This document shows positions 52,250-59,302 of a DNA stretch of 64,000 nt, piece by piece. A model generated the notes under the pieces. That model saw only the letters and a program-made list of their open reading frames with translations, made no database searches and was not told the DNA's origin. The first letter of the stretch is position 1, and each line of letters opens with the position of its first letter. The position numbers were made by a program, and so were the translations under genes. The DNA is taken from assembly GCA_964463135.1 (NCBI GenBank), contig CAYXBA010000014.1, positions 1 through 64,000 on the forward strand, given 5' to 3'. The DNA comes from UBA6898 sp964463135 (lineage in GTDB: Bacteria; Nitrospirota; Thermodesulfovibrionia; Thermodesulfovibrionales; UBA6898).

Positions 52250-52718
52250 GGTTATATCTCCGGTTCCTCGCCCTTGTTAAGAGATAGAGCAATAGCCAAT
52301 TCATAGCCGCTTCATACCAGAATAAGCCATACCATAAATTAGACGAGGTCATGAAGAATAGATTCCAGACCGATTGCCCAATGAAGGCGAAAAAACAAAA
52401 GTGTTCAAGCATTTTATTGAGTCTCTTCTGTTTTCTTTTCAGCCATGGATCACCTGCTGCATTCTGTTTCAAAACCGGCCTCGGCAGTCCCAGCGTTCTC
52501 AGCGCCCTTAAATATGCTTCCGGCTCTGATCTTTCCAGTGCCATTTCATACTCAGAGATATGAGGCGCAAGAGGATGGATTTTTCTCAGGCTTGTTTCCG
52601 CCAATTGCTGTATTTGCCTCAGCATCTCCTCCTTGCTTTTTGCGCCCCTGCCCTCCGCAATCTGTTTGAGTGCGTCAGTGGCTATCTCCAGTGCTTTTTC
52701 ACAATTCTTCTTGGTCAT
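52239..52718 (-). CDS. Phage protein with two C-terminal membrane helices
   Basis: 159 residues. Soluble helical first part (residues 1-100), then HFCFFAFIGQSVWNLFFM and a second hydrophobic helix. Overlaps the genes on both sides (TAATG upstream). Unknown function; membrane localisation inferred. Confidence 0.5.
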   Translation of the reverse strand: MTKKNCEKALEIATDALKQIAEGRGAKSKEEMLRQIQQLAETSLRKIHPLAPHISEYEMALERSEPEAYLRALRTLGLPRPVLKQNAAGDPWLKRKQKRLNKMLEHFCFFAFIGQSVWNLFFMTSSNLWYGLFWYEAAMNWLLLYLLTRARNRRYNHGG

Positions 52719-53020
52719 TATTCTCCTCCTTTAGTCATCTCTGATACAGTCTCAGCGAACTCGTATACCTTCAATCGTGTTTCCAGTTCCTTTATCCTTG
52801 CCTGAAGGCGACGAACCCTTGACGGCTGCTTCTGAAGGGATTCTGGCCAGCCCAGCGCTGTCTTGAGCTTATTGCCGAGATTCGCAGCCTGAGAACATGC
52901 CTCGATGGTTTTGCCGTAGGTTGCGACGTGCTGCTGTTTCCCGTCGTAAGCAAAAATGATCACATGAGTCAAGCTGCGCTTGACTGCCAATCCTTTTACG
53001 TCTTTAATTTGGATCCTCAT
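52718..53020 (-). CDS. Small phage protein, unknown
   Basis: 100 residues, ribosome site GAGGTG 6 bases before ATG. Short beta part (MRIQIKDVKGLAVKRSLTHV) followed by a coiled-coil helix (RVRRLQARIKELETRLKVYE). No family recognised. Confidence 0.5.
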   Translation of the reverse strand: MRIQIKDVKGLAVKRSLTHVIIFAYDGKQQHVATYGKTIEACSQAANLGNKLKTALGWPESLQKQPSRVRRLQARIKELETRLKVYEFAETVSEMTKGGE

Positions 53021-53024
53021 TTCT

Positions 53025-53228
53025 TCACCTCGTCATCGCCGTTCCGGCCATTTCCAGCGCACGAATTCGGCGGTCGTATTTCTCAGCCTCTTCGAGGAGG
53101 TATGTTTCCAGTCCAGGCTCTACGAGATCCTTCTTCACTCTGTCGAAGGTAAACTGTTTCTGCCCTTCAATCGACTTTCTGATTTCCCAGAGTATGGCTA
53201 CTGCTTCCATCTTAGTCATGCGCTTCAT
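53025..53228 (-). CDS. Small helical phage protein
   Basis: 67 residues from the ATG at 53228 (TGATG overlap with the preceding mini-gene; a GTG three bases upstream is also possible). Charged helices (ILWEIRKSIEGQKQFTFDRV, LLEEAEKYDRRIRALEM). Unknown. Confidence 0.45.
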   Translation of the reverse strand: MKRMTKMEAVAILWEIRKSIEGQKQFTFDRVKKDLVEPGLETYLLEEAEKYDRRIRALEMAGTAMTR

Positions 53229-53308
53229 CACTTCACCTCCATAAATTCAAGCCTTGCTTGGCCATACACTTCATCAAGACTTATCTTCTGCAGCTTCGCA
53301 GCCCGCAT
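53228..53308 (-). CDS. 26-residue phage mini-protein
   Basis: ATG at 53308 in a TAATG overlap with the upstream gene, TGA at 53228 in a TGATG overlap with the downstream gene. Sequence MRAAKLQKISLDEVYGQARL then EFMEVK. The overlaps at both ends argue that it is translated; nothing is known of a function. GGAGGTGAAG inside its end serves as the next ribosome site. Confidence 0.4.
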   Translation of the reverse strand: MRAAKLQKISLDEVYGQARLEFMEVK

Positions 53309-53574
53309 TAATATCGAGATCCCTCTATGGCTTCATCAGGCGTCTCTGCGTAATAGAAGCCCCTGGAACAGGAAGCTATCAGCACATCGTGCTCCATGAT
53401 CAGGTGCCTGATGGTCCTCCTGATTTCAACGTCCTGCAGACCAGTCGCAGAAGAAAGGACAGGGGCCTTTATTGCGTTTGCTCTGCCGCGCTGTATCAGC
53501 CGGAGGATCTCCGTCTCGCCGAAGGTCATCTCCGCAGCAGAGTCAAAGCTGATTGCGAGCTGCTCAGTTTTCAC
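53308..53574 (-). CDS. Winged-helix phage regulator-like protein
   Basis: 88 residues; the first helices EMTFGETEILRLIQRGRANA and VLSSATGLQDVEIRRTIRHL form an HTH and a wing (LIASCSRGFYYAETPDEA) follows. Overlaps the upstream gene by 11 bases. Probably a DNA-binding protein of the early region. Confidence 0.55.
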   Translation of the reverse strand: MKTEQLAISFDSAAEMTFGETEILRLIQRGRANAIKAPVLSSATGLQDVEIRRTIRHLIMEHDVLIASCSRGFYYAETPDEAIEGSRY

Positions 53575-53851
53575 GGTGTACGATCACCCTGCCGTCTTCT
53601 CTCGGTTCGCAGAGACAGATTCTATCGAGGATATGACCGAGGACTTGCCCATCAGCATTCGCCGGTGCAACGTGGATCTCATATCCCTTTTCGAATACTC
53701 CCCACAGGTTGCCCAGCGACACATACTCAACATTGCAATCAAAGACATGGCTCGAACCGCACATCTTGCAGCCATTTTCTGGAGATCGGTCCTTTGGCCC
53801 CAGAAAATTAGCGTGACAATCGAGGCAGTGCCATTTCATTTTGTCAGTCAT
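53564..53851 (-). CDS. Zinc-ribbon phage protein
   Basis: 95 residues; Cys pairs CLDC and CKMC at ~9-12 and 28-31 give a four-Cys zinc site (also Cys39). GGAGG 4 bases before ATG. Second half with Asp/Gly-rich loop. Unknown function; probably nucleic-acid binding. Confidence 0.5.
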   Translation of the reverse strand: MTDKMKWHCLDCHANFLGPKDRSPENGCKMCGSSHVFDCNVEYVSLGNLWGVFEKGYEIHVAPANADGQVLGHILDRICLCEPREDGRVIVHREN

Positions 53852-53924
53852 CGATCCTCCTTTGTGCTGGCCCTCATCAGTGATCGCTTCACGATCAGAC
53901 CCGCCTTGCAGCGGGTTTCGGCCT

Positions 53925-54209
53925 TTACGCTCTAACCGGCCAGCTCCAGTTGCCTATGTCTTCGCCCTCGGGGATCGACGTGCGCCATGCCATTCCCTTC
54001 AAGCACTCATCCTCATATGCAAATAAGGGATCAACGCCATTTACATACTTCCACAATCTGTCATTCGTGCCGTCGAGGAAGACCTGCAGATTGACCAGTG
54101 TCGGGCTCCAGACCTTCACGATAATTGCAGGCCTGTATACCGGCAGCCCCTGATCATCAGTTCCCACTCTGTACAGCACAATGCGTCCTATTGTTGGTTT
54201 CTGTTCCAT
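53925..54209 (-). CDS. Small phage protein, unknown
   Basis: 94 residues with excellent site (GGAGGTGAAT). Beta-rich (GRIVLYRVGTDDQGLPVYRP, VNLQVFLDGTNDRLWKYVNG). Similar proteins are seen in many tailed phages, without assigned function. 2 bases after the exported gene upstream. Confidence 0.5.
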   Translation of the reverse strand: MEQKPTIGRIVLYRVGTDDQGLPVYRPAIIVKVWSPTLVNLQVFLDGTNDRLWKYVNGVDPLFAYEDECLKGMAWRTSIPEGEDIGNWSWPVRA

Positions 54210-54211
54210 TT

Positions 54212-54577
54212 TTATTCACCTCCTTTTTGTTGCTGTATTTTCATGATCCGGCATTTGGAGCAATAAACGATCGGCACGCTCTCGCCCTCTGAATCTATTA
54301 CCGACAGGTCCCCCGCCACCCAGGTATGCACTCCTGTGATGCAGTTGAGGGTGTTCTTGCAGAGCGGATAGTAAAAGATCTTGTAGTAGCCCTGAGATGC
54401 GCCGGTCCATGAGTCTGCCAATGCCTGGGCCTGTTCAGCGGTTGCGTAGAAAGCCTCTGTCTTTGTCTGCGCCGGATAGTTGAGGAACTGTCCGATGATG
54501 CGGCACTTCTGGATCTCGGCGCTTGCCGATGCTGCAAGTAAAAGCACGATGCTGAGTGATAAGAGTATCTTCTTCAT
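54212..54577 (-). CDS. Exported phage protein, unknown
   Basis: 121 residues with a signal peptide (MKKILLSLSIVLLLAASASA). The mature part has five Cys, including CSKC near the C-terminus, and aromatic stretches (GYYKIFYYPL). Periplasmic product of the early phage region; a role in superinfection exclusion is possible but unsupported. Confidence 0.5.
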   Translation of the reverse strand: MKKILLSLSIVLLLAASASAEIQKCRIIGQFLNYPAQTKTEAFYATAEQAQALADSWTGASQGYYKIFYYPLCKNTLNCITGVHTWVAGDLSVIDSEGESVPIVYCSKCRIMKIQQQKGGE

Positions 54578-54596
54578 GATGATCTCCTTGTCTTTT

Positions 54597-54626
54597 TATT
54601 GTTCGTTATTGTTCGTCATTGTTCGT
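54597..54626. repeat. 10-base tandem repeat
   Basis: Three copies of about GACGAACAAT on the minus strand (54626-54597), beginning in the last codons of the zinc-binding gene and ending before the exported gene. Simple repeat, no function evident. Confidence 0.5.
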
Positions 54627-54825
54627 CGCAGAATAGCCAGTGCCAGAGTGCACTGACGTAATTCCCCTCATAGAAAAAGAACCAGCCATTAAACGGCAAG
54701 TGCTCCATGAGAAGATCGCTCCAGAAGCCCCATAAGCAGGAGCACTCGGGGTCAAGGCAGAACTTCATCGGCAGCCCCATGTAGAGCACCTTATGGCCGA
54801 TCATGCCGCAACGAGGGCATTTCAT
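54616..54825 (-). CDS. Small Cys-containing phage protein
   Basis: 69 residues; N-terminal CPRCG and CLDPECSC give a zinc-ribbon-like set, then a Trp/Phe-rich second half (HLPFNGWFFFYEGNYVSALW). Overlaps the 40-residue gene by ATGA. Unknown. Confidence 0.5.
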   Translation of the reverse strand: MKCPRCGMIGHKVLYMGLPMKFCLDPECSCLWGFWSDLLMEHLPFNGWFFFYEGNYVSALWHWLFCDEQ

Positions 54826-54944
54826 TCTTCCAGCCTTCCTTCTTCTTCCCGGCAGGTGATCAGGTCATCACACCAGCCGCCGATTTCAAGGAGATCTTCG
54901 TTGTTCAGTGCAGCGATAATATTCTTCAGCTCGTCGATGCTCAT
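54822..54944 (-). CDS. 40-residue acidic phage peptide
   Basis: ATG at 54944 in an ATGA overlap with the HU stop; TGA at 54822 in an ATGA overlap with the next ATG. Sequence MSIDELKNIIAALNNEDLLE, then GGWCDDLITCREEEGRLEE. Two helices with two Cys. The overlaps on both sides support it as a gene. Confidence 0.5.
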   Translation of the reverse strand: MSIDELKNIIAALNNEDLLEIGGWCDDLITCREEEGRLEE

Positions 54945-55216
54945 CCTGCGATCCTTGCCTTCAGTTCCTTGCTCACGCTGAAGCTCACCTTCCTGCCTGC
55001 CGGGATCTCGACAGCCTTGCCGGTCTTCGGGTTGCGGCCCATGCGGGGCTTGGTAGCCTTCACCTTGAACGTCCCGAACCCCTTGAGCATTACGTTGTCA
55101 CCCACTACCAGGGCAGTTGAAATTCCCAAAAACACTGCATCGACTGTATTCACCGCGTCGATATTGCCCGCGCCTGTCTTCCCTGCTACGAACTTCACCA
55201 GTTCTGCTTTTGTCAT
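54941..55216 (-). CDS. HU-family DNA-binding protein
   Basis: 91 residues, the standard length, from the ATG at 55216. MTKAELVKFVAGKTGAGNID, then GFGTFKVKATKPRMGRNPKT and a basic C-terminal arm complete the family. HU or IHF bends DNA in the Mu transpososome; the phage carries its own copy. Confidence 0.88.
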   Translation of the reverse strand: MTKAELVKFVAGKTGAGNIDAVNTVDAVFLGISTALVVGDNVMLKGFGTFKVKATKPRMGRNPKTGKAVEIPAGRKVSFSVSKELKARIAG

Positions 55217-55467
55217 GACGTCTCTCCTTTTTGGTTGTCTGTCATTCCGGCTTGACCGGAATCCTTCTTCTTCAGTATCTTCGCGCAAGCCCTGCAGTTG
55301 CCTGCTCCTGTAATATTGCGCATTACTGCATCCGGCGTATGGTAGAAACTAACGCGGCCACACAATGACTGTTTTGTCACTCCGTTCCGCGTCATAACGG
55401 CGAGATCGAAATAATGCCACTTTGGCCTACCAGGTGTTTGCTCTACTTTCACCCACCCGACTGTCAT
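55213..55467 (-). CDS. Small phage protein with late Cys pair
   Basis: 84 residues from the ATG at 55467 (ATGA overlap with the phosphatase). Tyr/His stretch (GRPKWHYFDLAVMTRNGVTK) and CRAC near the C-terminus; ends Lys/Gly-rich. Likely zinc-binding; unknown function. Confidence 0.5.
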   Translation of the reverse strand: MTVGWVKVEQTPGRPKWHYFDLAVMTRNGVTKQSLCGRVSFYHTPDAVMRNITGAGNCRACAKILKKKDSGQAGMTDNQKGETS

Positions 55468-55910
55468 CTCTTCCCCTCCAGTTCCTTCAGGCTGCGCGGC
55501 CAGAAAAGCAGATAAGGTGCGAACCACCACTTGTGCCCATAGTCCTTTGCCTCCTGATATGCCCGCTCGAACGTCCAGCCATGGACGACCATTCGAAGCG
55601 CAGCTATTACATATCCGGTGCGGTCTTGACCATGGAGACAATGAACAAAAATAGGTTGAAGTCTTTTATCCCATATGATGCTGACTGCCTTATTGAGGCG
55701 GAGAGATAAAGGCCGCTTGATCTCACTCATAGGCAGATTGATGAATTGCATGCCGAGAGATTCAGCCTTCACTCGTTCCCGCTCGACGGCTTCCATGTCG
55801 TCTTCAAGGTTAAGGATTGTTTCTATTCCAAGTCTTTTCAGCTCTGCCCAATCATATTCCTGGTCCGGCCTCGGACCTCTATAGATTCCTGGTATCACGA
55901 ATGAGATCAT
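55464..55910 (-). CDS. Dual-specificity protein phosphatase-like protein, phage cargo
   Basis: 148 residues. Cys-x5-Arg loop as VHCLHGQDRTGYVI (C91, R97) and the upstream INLPMSEI region that carries the general acid in this fold. Small DSP/VH1-type phosphatases are seldom found in phages. It is joined by ATGA overlaps to a TrpF-like gene upstream and a Cys-pair protein downstream, in the early operon. Substrate unknown; a role in changing host signalling, or removal of a phosphate in a nucleotide pathway, are both possible. Confidence 0.75.
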   Translation of the reverse strand: MISFVIPGIYRGPRPDQEYDWAELKRLGIETILNLEDDMEAVERERVKAESLGMQFINLPMSEIKRPLSLRLNKAVSIIWDKRLQPIFVHCLHGQDRTGYVIAALRMVVHGWTFERAYQEAKDYGHKWWFAPYLLFWPRSLKELEGKR

Positions 55911-56632
55911 GCCGCCTCCTCAGTCCAGGGCTTTGCGATCTCCAGACATTCGCGCACCTTCGCAAGGTCGAAGCTTCTGTCGTTATTGGACCTTACCTTT
56001 GTTTCCATGTCGATCCATATCTCCGCGTCTCCCACTTTTGCGTTGATCCGCTCCAGCTCTCTTGCGAGATTGTCAGGCCCAAGTCCCCCGGCGTATCCGC
56101 AAGGTGTGTGCTTGAGAGGTTCAGGCCATTCCGCTGGGGCTATGCCCGCACCGTGCGATAGGTCGAAAAGCGCCTGTCCTGGGATTCCATTGGCTATAGC
56201 ATTATTGAGGATGTAATTGTTTACGCCGTCCCACTGAAATATGATCTGCCGTCCTGAACTGACCATCGCCCGGAGAATCGTCAAAAAGGCGTCCTGAAAT
56301 ACTTCATGGCGTTTCCCGTGAAAGTTCAACTGCACCCGGTTAAAGATGCCGAGAGAGAGAAGAGGGCAGCTTATATTGCCCTTCATTACATCGCGCAGCC
56401 ATAGTCCACAAAGGTGTGCTGATGTCATTACCGGGTTATCTAAACTGTGATCCGCTAATAGGTCCTCCAAGCGCCATATCCAATCATAAGATGGAAAGCG
56501 CCTGCCATCTACCTGCGATAAAGAAAGCAGGATGCCCCATTCAACGAATGGGAATTCCTGACTTAAGGCTACGATCTCCTCTGGTGTTACACTGTTATCT
56601 GCACCAGTGATGGTGACGGTTTTGATCTTCAT
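55907..56632 (-). CDS. TIM-barrel protein resembling phosphoribosylanthranilate isomerase, phage cargo
   Basis: 241 residues. N-terminal KIKTVTITGADNSVTPEEIV, middle QIIFQWDG, and the late phosphate-binding-like GYAGGLGPDNLARELERINA followed by EIWIDMETKVRS. These resemble beta-strands 7 and 8 of TrpF. The first Cys (TrpF base) is not where expected, so the reaction is probably different. Overlaps the Gam-like gene (ATGA) and the phosphatase (ATGA). Unusual in a Mu-like phage. Confidence 0.6.
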   Translation of the reverse strand: MKIKTVTITGADNSVTPEEIVALSQEFPFVEWGILLSLSQVDGRRFPSYDWIWRLEDLLADHSLDNPVMTSAHLCGLWLRDVMKGNISCPLLSLGIFNRVQLNFHGKRHEVFQDAFLTILRAMVSSGRQIIFQWDGVNNYILNNAIANGIPGQALFDLSHGAGIAPAEWPEPLKHTPCGYAGGLGPDNLARELERINAKVGDAEIWIDMETKVRSNNDRSFDLAKVRECLEIAKPWTEEAA

Positions 56633-57168
56633 GCTGCCTCCTCGTATTCTTCCTTCAGCTCATCAACAGACACCTTAATGAGCGAGCTGAGGATCTTGTT
56701 GATGGCGGTATCGACAGCCGTAATGACCACGCGGTTTTCCTTGCCTACGATCTGCGCGCCGATCTTCTTGCGCTCATCGTCGCTGAGCTGCTGTATAGCG
56801 CCCTTAACCAATTCCTCCTTGACCTTTATGAGCTGATCGGTTTTCTCTGCCAGCTTCTTTTTTATGAGGCTGATCGTCTGCTCTTCATCCTCAACCTGCA
56901 CCGAGCCCTTGCCAGCCATGAACCCGACGCGGATGCCCTCAAAGATATAGGTCTTAGGCTTAACGAAAAGGTCAGGGTTCTCTGCTGTGTCGCGGTAAAG
57001 GTCTTCGTATGCGGCCGTGACTTTGTTCATCACCTTGCGAAGCCTGGGCGTATATTTCCGCCTGAGCGCCTCGGCCTCGATCGAGATCTCCGAGAGCAGA
57101 TCATCAAGCCCGTTTTTCTCTGCCGCGTAGTTTGCTGCCCTGCCTTCGATATCCTGTAATGTCTTCAT
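56629..57168 (-). CDS. Gam-like host-nuclease inhibitor
   Basis: 179 residues from the ATG at 57168 (TGATG overlap). Long N-terminal coiled coil (ISIEAEALRRKYTPRLRKVM), then FVKPKTYIFEGIRVGFMAGK and the C-terminal SSLIKVSVDELKEEYEEA. The layout (helical dimerisation followed by a small beta domain) is that of Mu Gam/Ku-like proteins that bind DNA ends. Position after MuB fits. Confidence 0.7.
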   Translation of the reverse strand: MKTLQDIEGRAANYAAEKNGLDDLLSEISIEAEALRRKYTPRLRKVMNKVTAAYEDLYRDTAENPDLFVKPKTYIFEGIRVGFMAGKGSVQVEDEEQTISLIKKKLAEKTDQLIKVKEELVKGAIQQLSDDERKKIGAQIVGKENRVVITAVDTAINKILSSLIKVSVDELKEEYEEAA

Positions 57169-57344
57169 CAGTTCTCTCTCCCTTCTGTTTTTACGCTCTC
57201 GCCGCTGTACGGCCAGAGGTTGAATTTGTCTGCTACGTCGGCCAGGGCCATGCGGCGAAACGCCAGGGCATATGCCTCTCGCACAGCCTCGATGCCGTGC
57301 TCCCGTATAAGTTCGTCCATGCTTTGCTGCAGGTTCTTTCCCAT
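57168..57344 (-). CDS. Small early phage protein
   Basis: 58 residues from the ATG at 57344 (TAATG overlap). Helical (MGKNLQQSMDELIREHGIEA). Unknown function. Confidence 0.5.
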   Translation of the reverse strand: MGKNLQQSMDELIREHGIEAVREAYALAFRRMALADVADKFNLWPYSGESVKTEGREN

Positions 57345-57526
57345 TATCGCCCTCCCAACATGTCCCAGACCCCATAAAGCAGAACAATACTGACCCATAT
57401 GGCTATCGTTGCGCAGATGCCGATGAGGATGAGCAAAAGGGTCTGGCGTCTGGGGAATGGGTGTTGGTCAGATACCAATCCCAAATCCCTAACCCCTATT
57501 CCCTGCTGTTCTGGTATCCTATTCAT
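57344..57526 (-). CDS. Single-pass membrane phage protein
   Basis: 60 residues; polar N-terminus then one membrane helix (LLLILIGICATIAIWVSIVL). Overlaps its neighbours by ATGA and TAATG. Unknown. The polar part contains a CCCTAACCCC-like repeat in its DNA. Confidence 0.5.
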   Translation of the reverse strand: MNRIPEQQGIGVRDLGLVSDQHPFPRRQTLLLILIGICATIAIWVSIVLLYGVWDMLGGR

Positions 57527-57819
57527 GCCGCACTCCTTCCCGCCCCCTCCAATGAGTCGGAAGGAGTTGCAGTTGTCCCCAGGTCCCGGCCTTCCCCGGC
57601 CGGGACCATCTTATCCATCGCCTCATTCAGGCTCTTCATATAGCACTCCTTCCCGCAGGCAAAATACTGGAATGACTCAGGGTAAAAACCGTCCCCTGCC
57701 GGAGCGACCGTCAGCATCAGCAGCCCGATTCTGTTTGTGGCGATGTTGAAGTAATACCCGCCCTCCGGTTTCTGGTCCTTTTTGCATCCTGCGCACTCGA
57801 TTAATTGTGTTGTCTTCAT
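57523..57819 (-). CDS. Small Cys-pair (zinc-binding) phage protein
   Basis: 98 residues with CAGCKK near the N-terminus and CGKEC at ~55-59, a four-Cys zinc site. The C-terminus is low in complexity. Follows the MuB-like gene by two bases. Unknown function. Confidence 0.5.
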   Translation of the reverse strand: MKTTQLIECAGCKKDQKPEGGYYFNIATNRIGLLMLTVAPAGDGFYPESFQYFACGKECYMKSLNEAMDKMVPAGEGRDLGTTATPSDSLEGAGRSAA

Positions 57820-57821
57820 CG

Positions 57822-59234
57822 TTATACCGCCTTCAGACTGGCCTGATGCTTCTTGTCACCATGCGCCTGTGTGAGGGTCTTCAGCGCATCCTGTATTGCG
57901 CTCCTGACCTGCACCTCTTTATCCTTGTTCAGCGTGTGTGATTTGTTGTTGACGATCAGGCTGACCGTGGTCGTTGACTCTCCGATCATCTCTGCCAACT
58001 GCGTCTGCTTGATGTCGTATTTCTCCATGAGCTGTTTGATGCCGCCGCCGTAGGTCGAGAAGACATCCAGCACAGTGACCATCTTCGTGCCGTTGCTGAG
58101 CGCAGCCTGCATCAGCGTGATCACCGCCTCCTGAAGGTCAAGGAAGTTGCGGGCCTCGGCAAGCTCAGAGGTTGCCTTGACAGCCTCGGGCTCAAAGTTC
58201 TGGCCCACGGTTTCGTTGATGTAGTTCCGGGCCTCTGACGGCGCAAGCCCCTGCAGCTTGTACGTGTCTGACCGCATGCCCCTATGACACTCTGCAAGGT
58301 TTGCTGTTTTGAGTTTGTCGAACTGGCCGATCAGGATCACGGAGAGCAGAGGCATCCGGCCCATCCAGTCATATTCCCTCACGCGCTTGATAGCGCGCAG
58401 CGTGCTGTGATGCATGACGTGGCTCTCCTCGATGATGAGTATCACCGGCTTGATCCGCGCTGCCTCGCCCACGATTCTGCTGACCTGGCGTGCGCGTGCG
58501 CCCCGGTCTCTGGTGACAGGCTCAGTCGAAATCTGCCTGATCAGTTCCCTCTCGACATCTGCAATGGTCATCCTTTCTTTGTCCGCCATCTTCAGCATGA
58601 TCTTTGAACATTCGAGGCCTTCCAGTGCCGCTTCTATTGCGGTCGTCTTGCCCGCTCCATACTGGGCGATCACCTGTACCATGGCGTTCGATTCTGTGGC
58701 CATCTTAAAAAGCCTCTTGAGCGTGTTTCCGTCCGCGGTCGGGATATGCACGCCCTCAAAGGGGTTGCGGTGATACCCGAACTGGGCCAGTGTTGCGAAG
58801 CCGTTCTCCATAATCTTCTTTCTCCTCTCTAATTGGTTGCGTAGAATTTTGATCTCCCGTCGTTCATAACGGTTTTTCGGGGGCAGGTTGTTCCTGCGTG
58901 CGTAATAGACCTTCTCTCCATGGTTCACCGGCAATACGCGCCGCTGCTTGTTGGCGCTGGGCCTGAAGAGATCGGCCAGGGACAGTCTGTGCTCTCTGAG
59001 CCATGCTGTTGCCTGCACGTTTGCGCCGACAAAGATTGCGAGCTGCTGCCGGATGTCTCTCTTGACGTGACTGCGGGGAACATAGCCCCGGTTAAGTGCC
59101 TGGCCAAGGGTTGCTGCGTTGAAGCCTAACGCTGCTGCCGCTTCTTTCTGCGAGATCCCGCATTCTGCGAGCAGGTCTCTCGCTACTGTCGGTCGATAAG
59201 GCATGCGGTATATACGTGCTGCTGCGATACTCAT
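57822..59234 (-). CDS. MuB-like AAA+ transposition ATPase with HTH at both ends
   Basis: 470 residues; GGAGGTG 7 bases before the ATG. Residues ~18-60 form an HTH (DLLAECGISQKEAAAALGFN); 90-140 a basic linker; the AAA+ core has Walker A AQYGAGKTTA at ~190-199 and Walker B VILIIEESH. The C-terminal ~60 residues form a second Cro-type HTH (MEKYDIKQTQLAEMIGESTT). MuB selects targets and stimulates MuA. Mu MuB has ~310 residues, so the N-terminal part is an extra. The only better internal start candidate is residue 142, without a ribosome site. Confidence 0.85.
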   Translation of the reverse strand: MSIAAARIYRMPYRPTVARDLLAECGISQKEAAAALGFNAATLGQALNRGYVPRSHVKRDIRQQLAIFVGANVQATAWLREHRLSLADLFRPSANKQRRVLPVNHGEKVYYARRNNLPPKNRYERREIKILRNQLERRKKIMENGFATLAQFGYHRNPFEGVHIPTADGNTLKRLFKMATESNAMVQVIAQYGAGKTTAIEAALEGLECSKIMLKMADKERMTIADVERELIRQISTEPVTRDRGARARQVSRIVGEAARIKPVILIIEESHVMHHSTLRAIKRVREYDWMGRMPLLSVILIGQFDKLKTANLAECHRGMRSDTYKLQGLAPSEARNYINETVGQNFEPEAVKATSELAEARNFLDLQEAVITLMQAALSNGTKMVTVLDVFSTYGGGIKQLMEKYDIKQTQLAEMIGESTTTVSLIVNNKSHTLNKDKEVQVRSAIQDALKTLTQAHGDKKHQASLKAV

Positions 59235-59263
59235 TGCTTTTCACCTCCGTCCTCTCCTTTAAT

Positions 59264-59300
59264 CCCCTCGCCCCTTGGGGGAGAGGGTTAGGGTGAGGGG
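59264..59300. repeat. Palindromic element between transposase and MuB-like genes
   Basis: CCCCTCGCCCCTTGGGGGAG with an outer ..GGGTGAGGGG arm (59264-59300). Related by its CCCCTT-GGGG core to the dispersed palindromes. It lies between the MuA-like stop and the MuB-like start. Confidence 0.45.
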
Positions 59301-59302
59301 TT

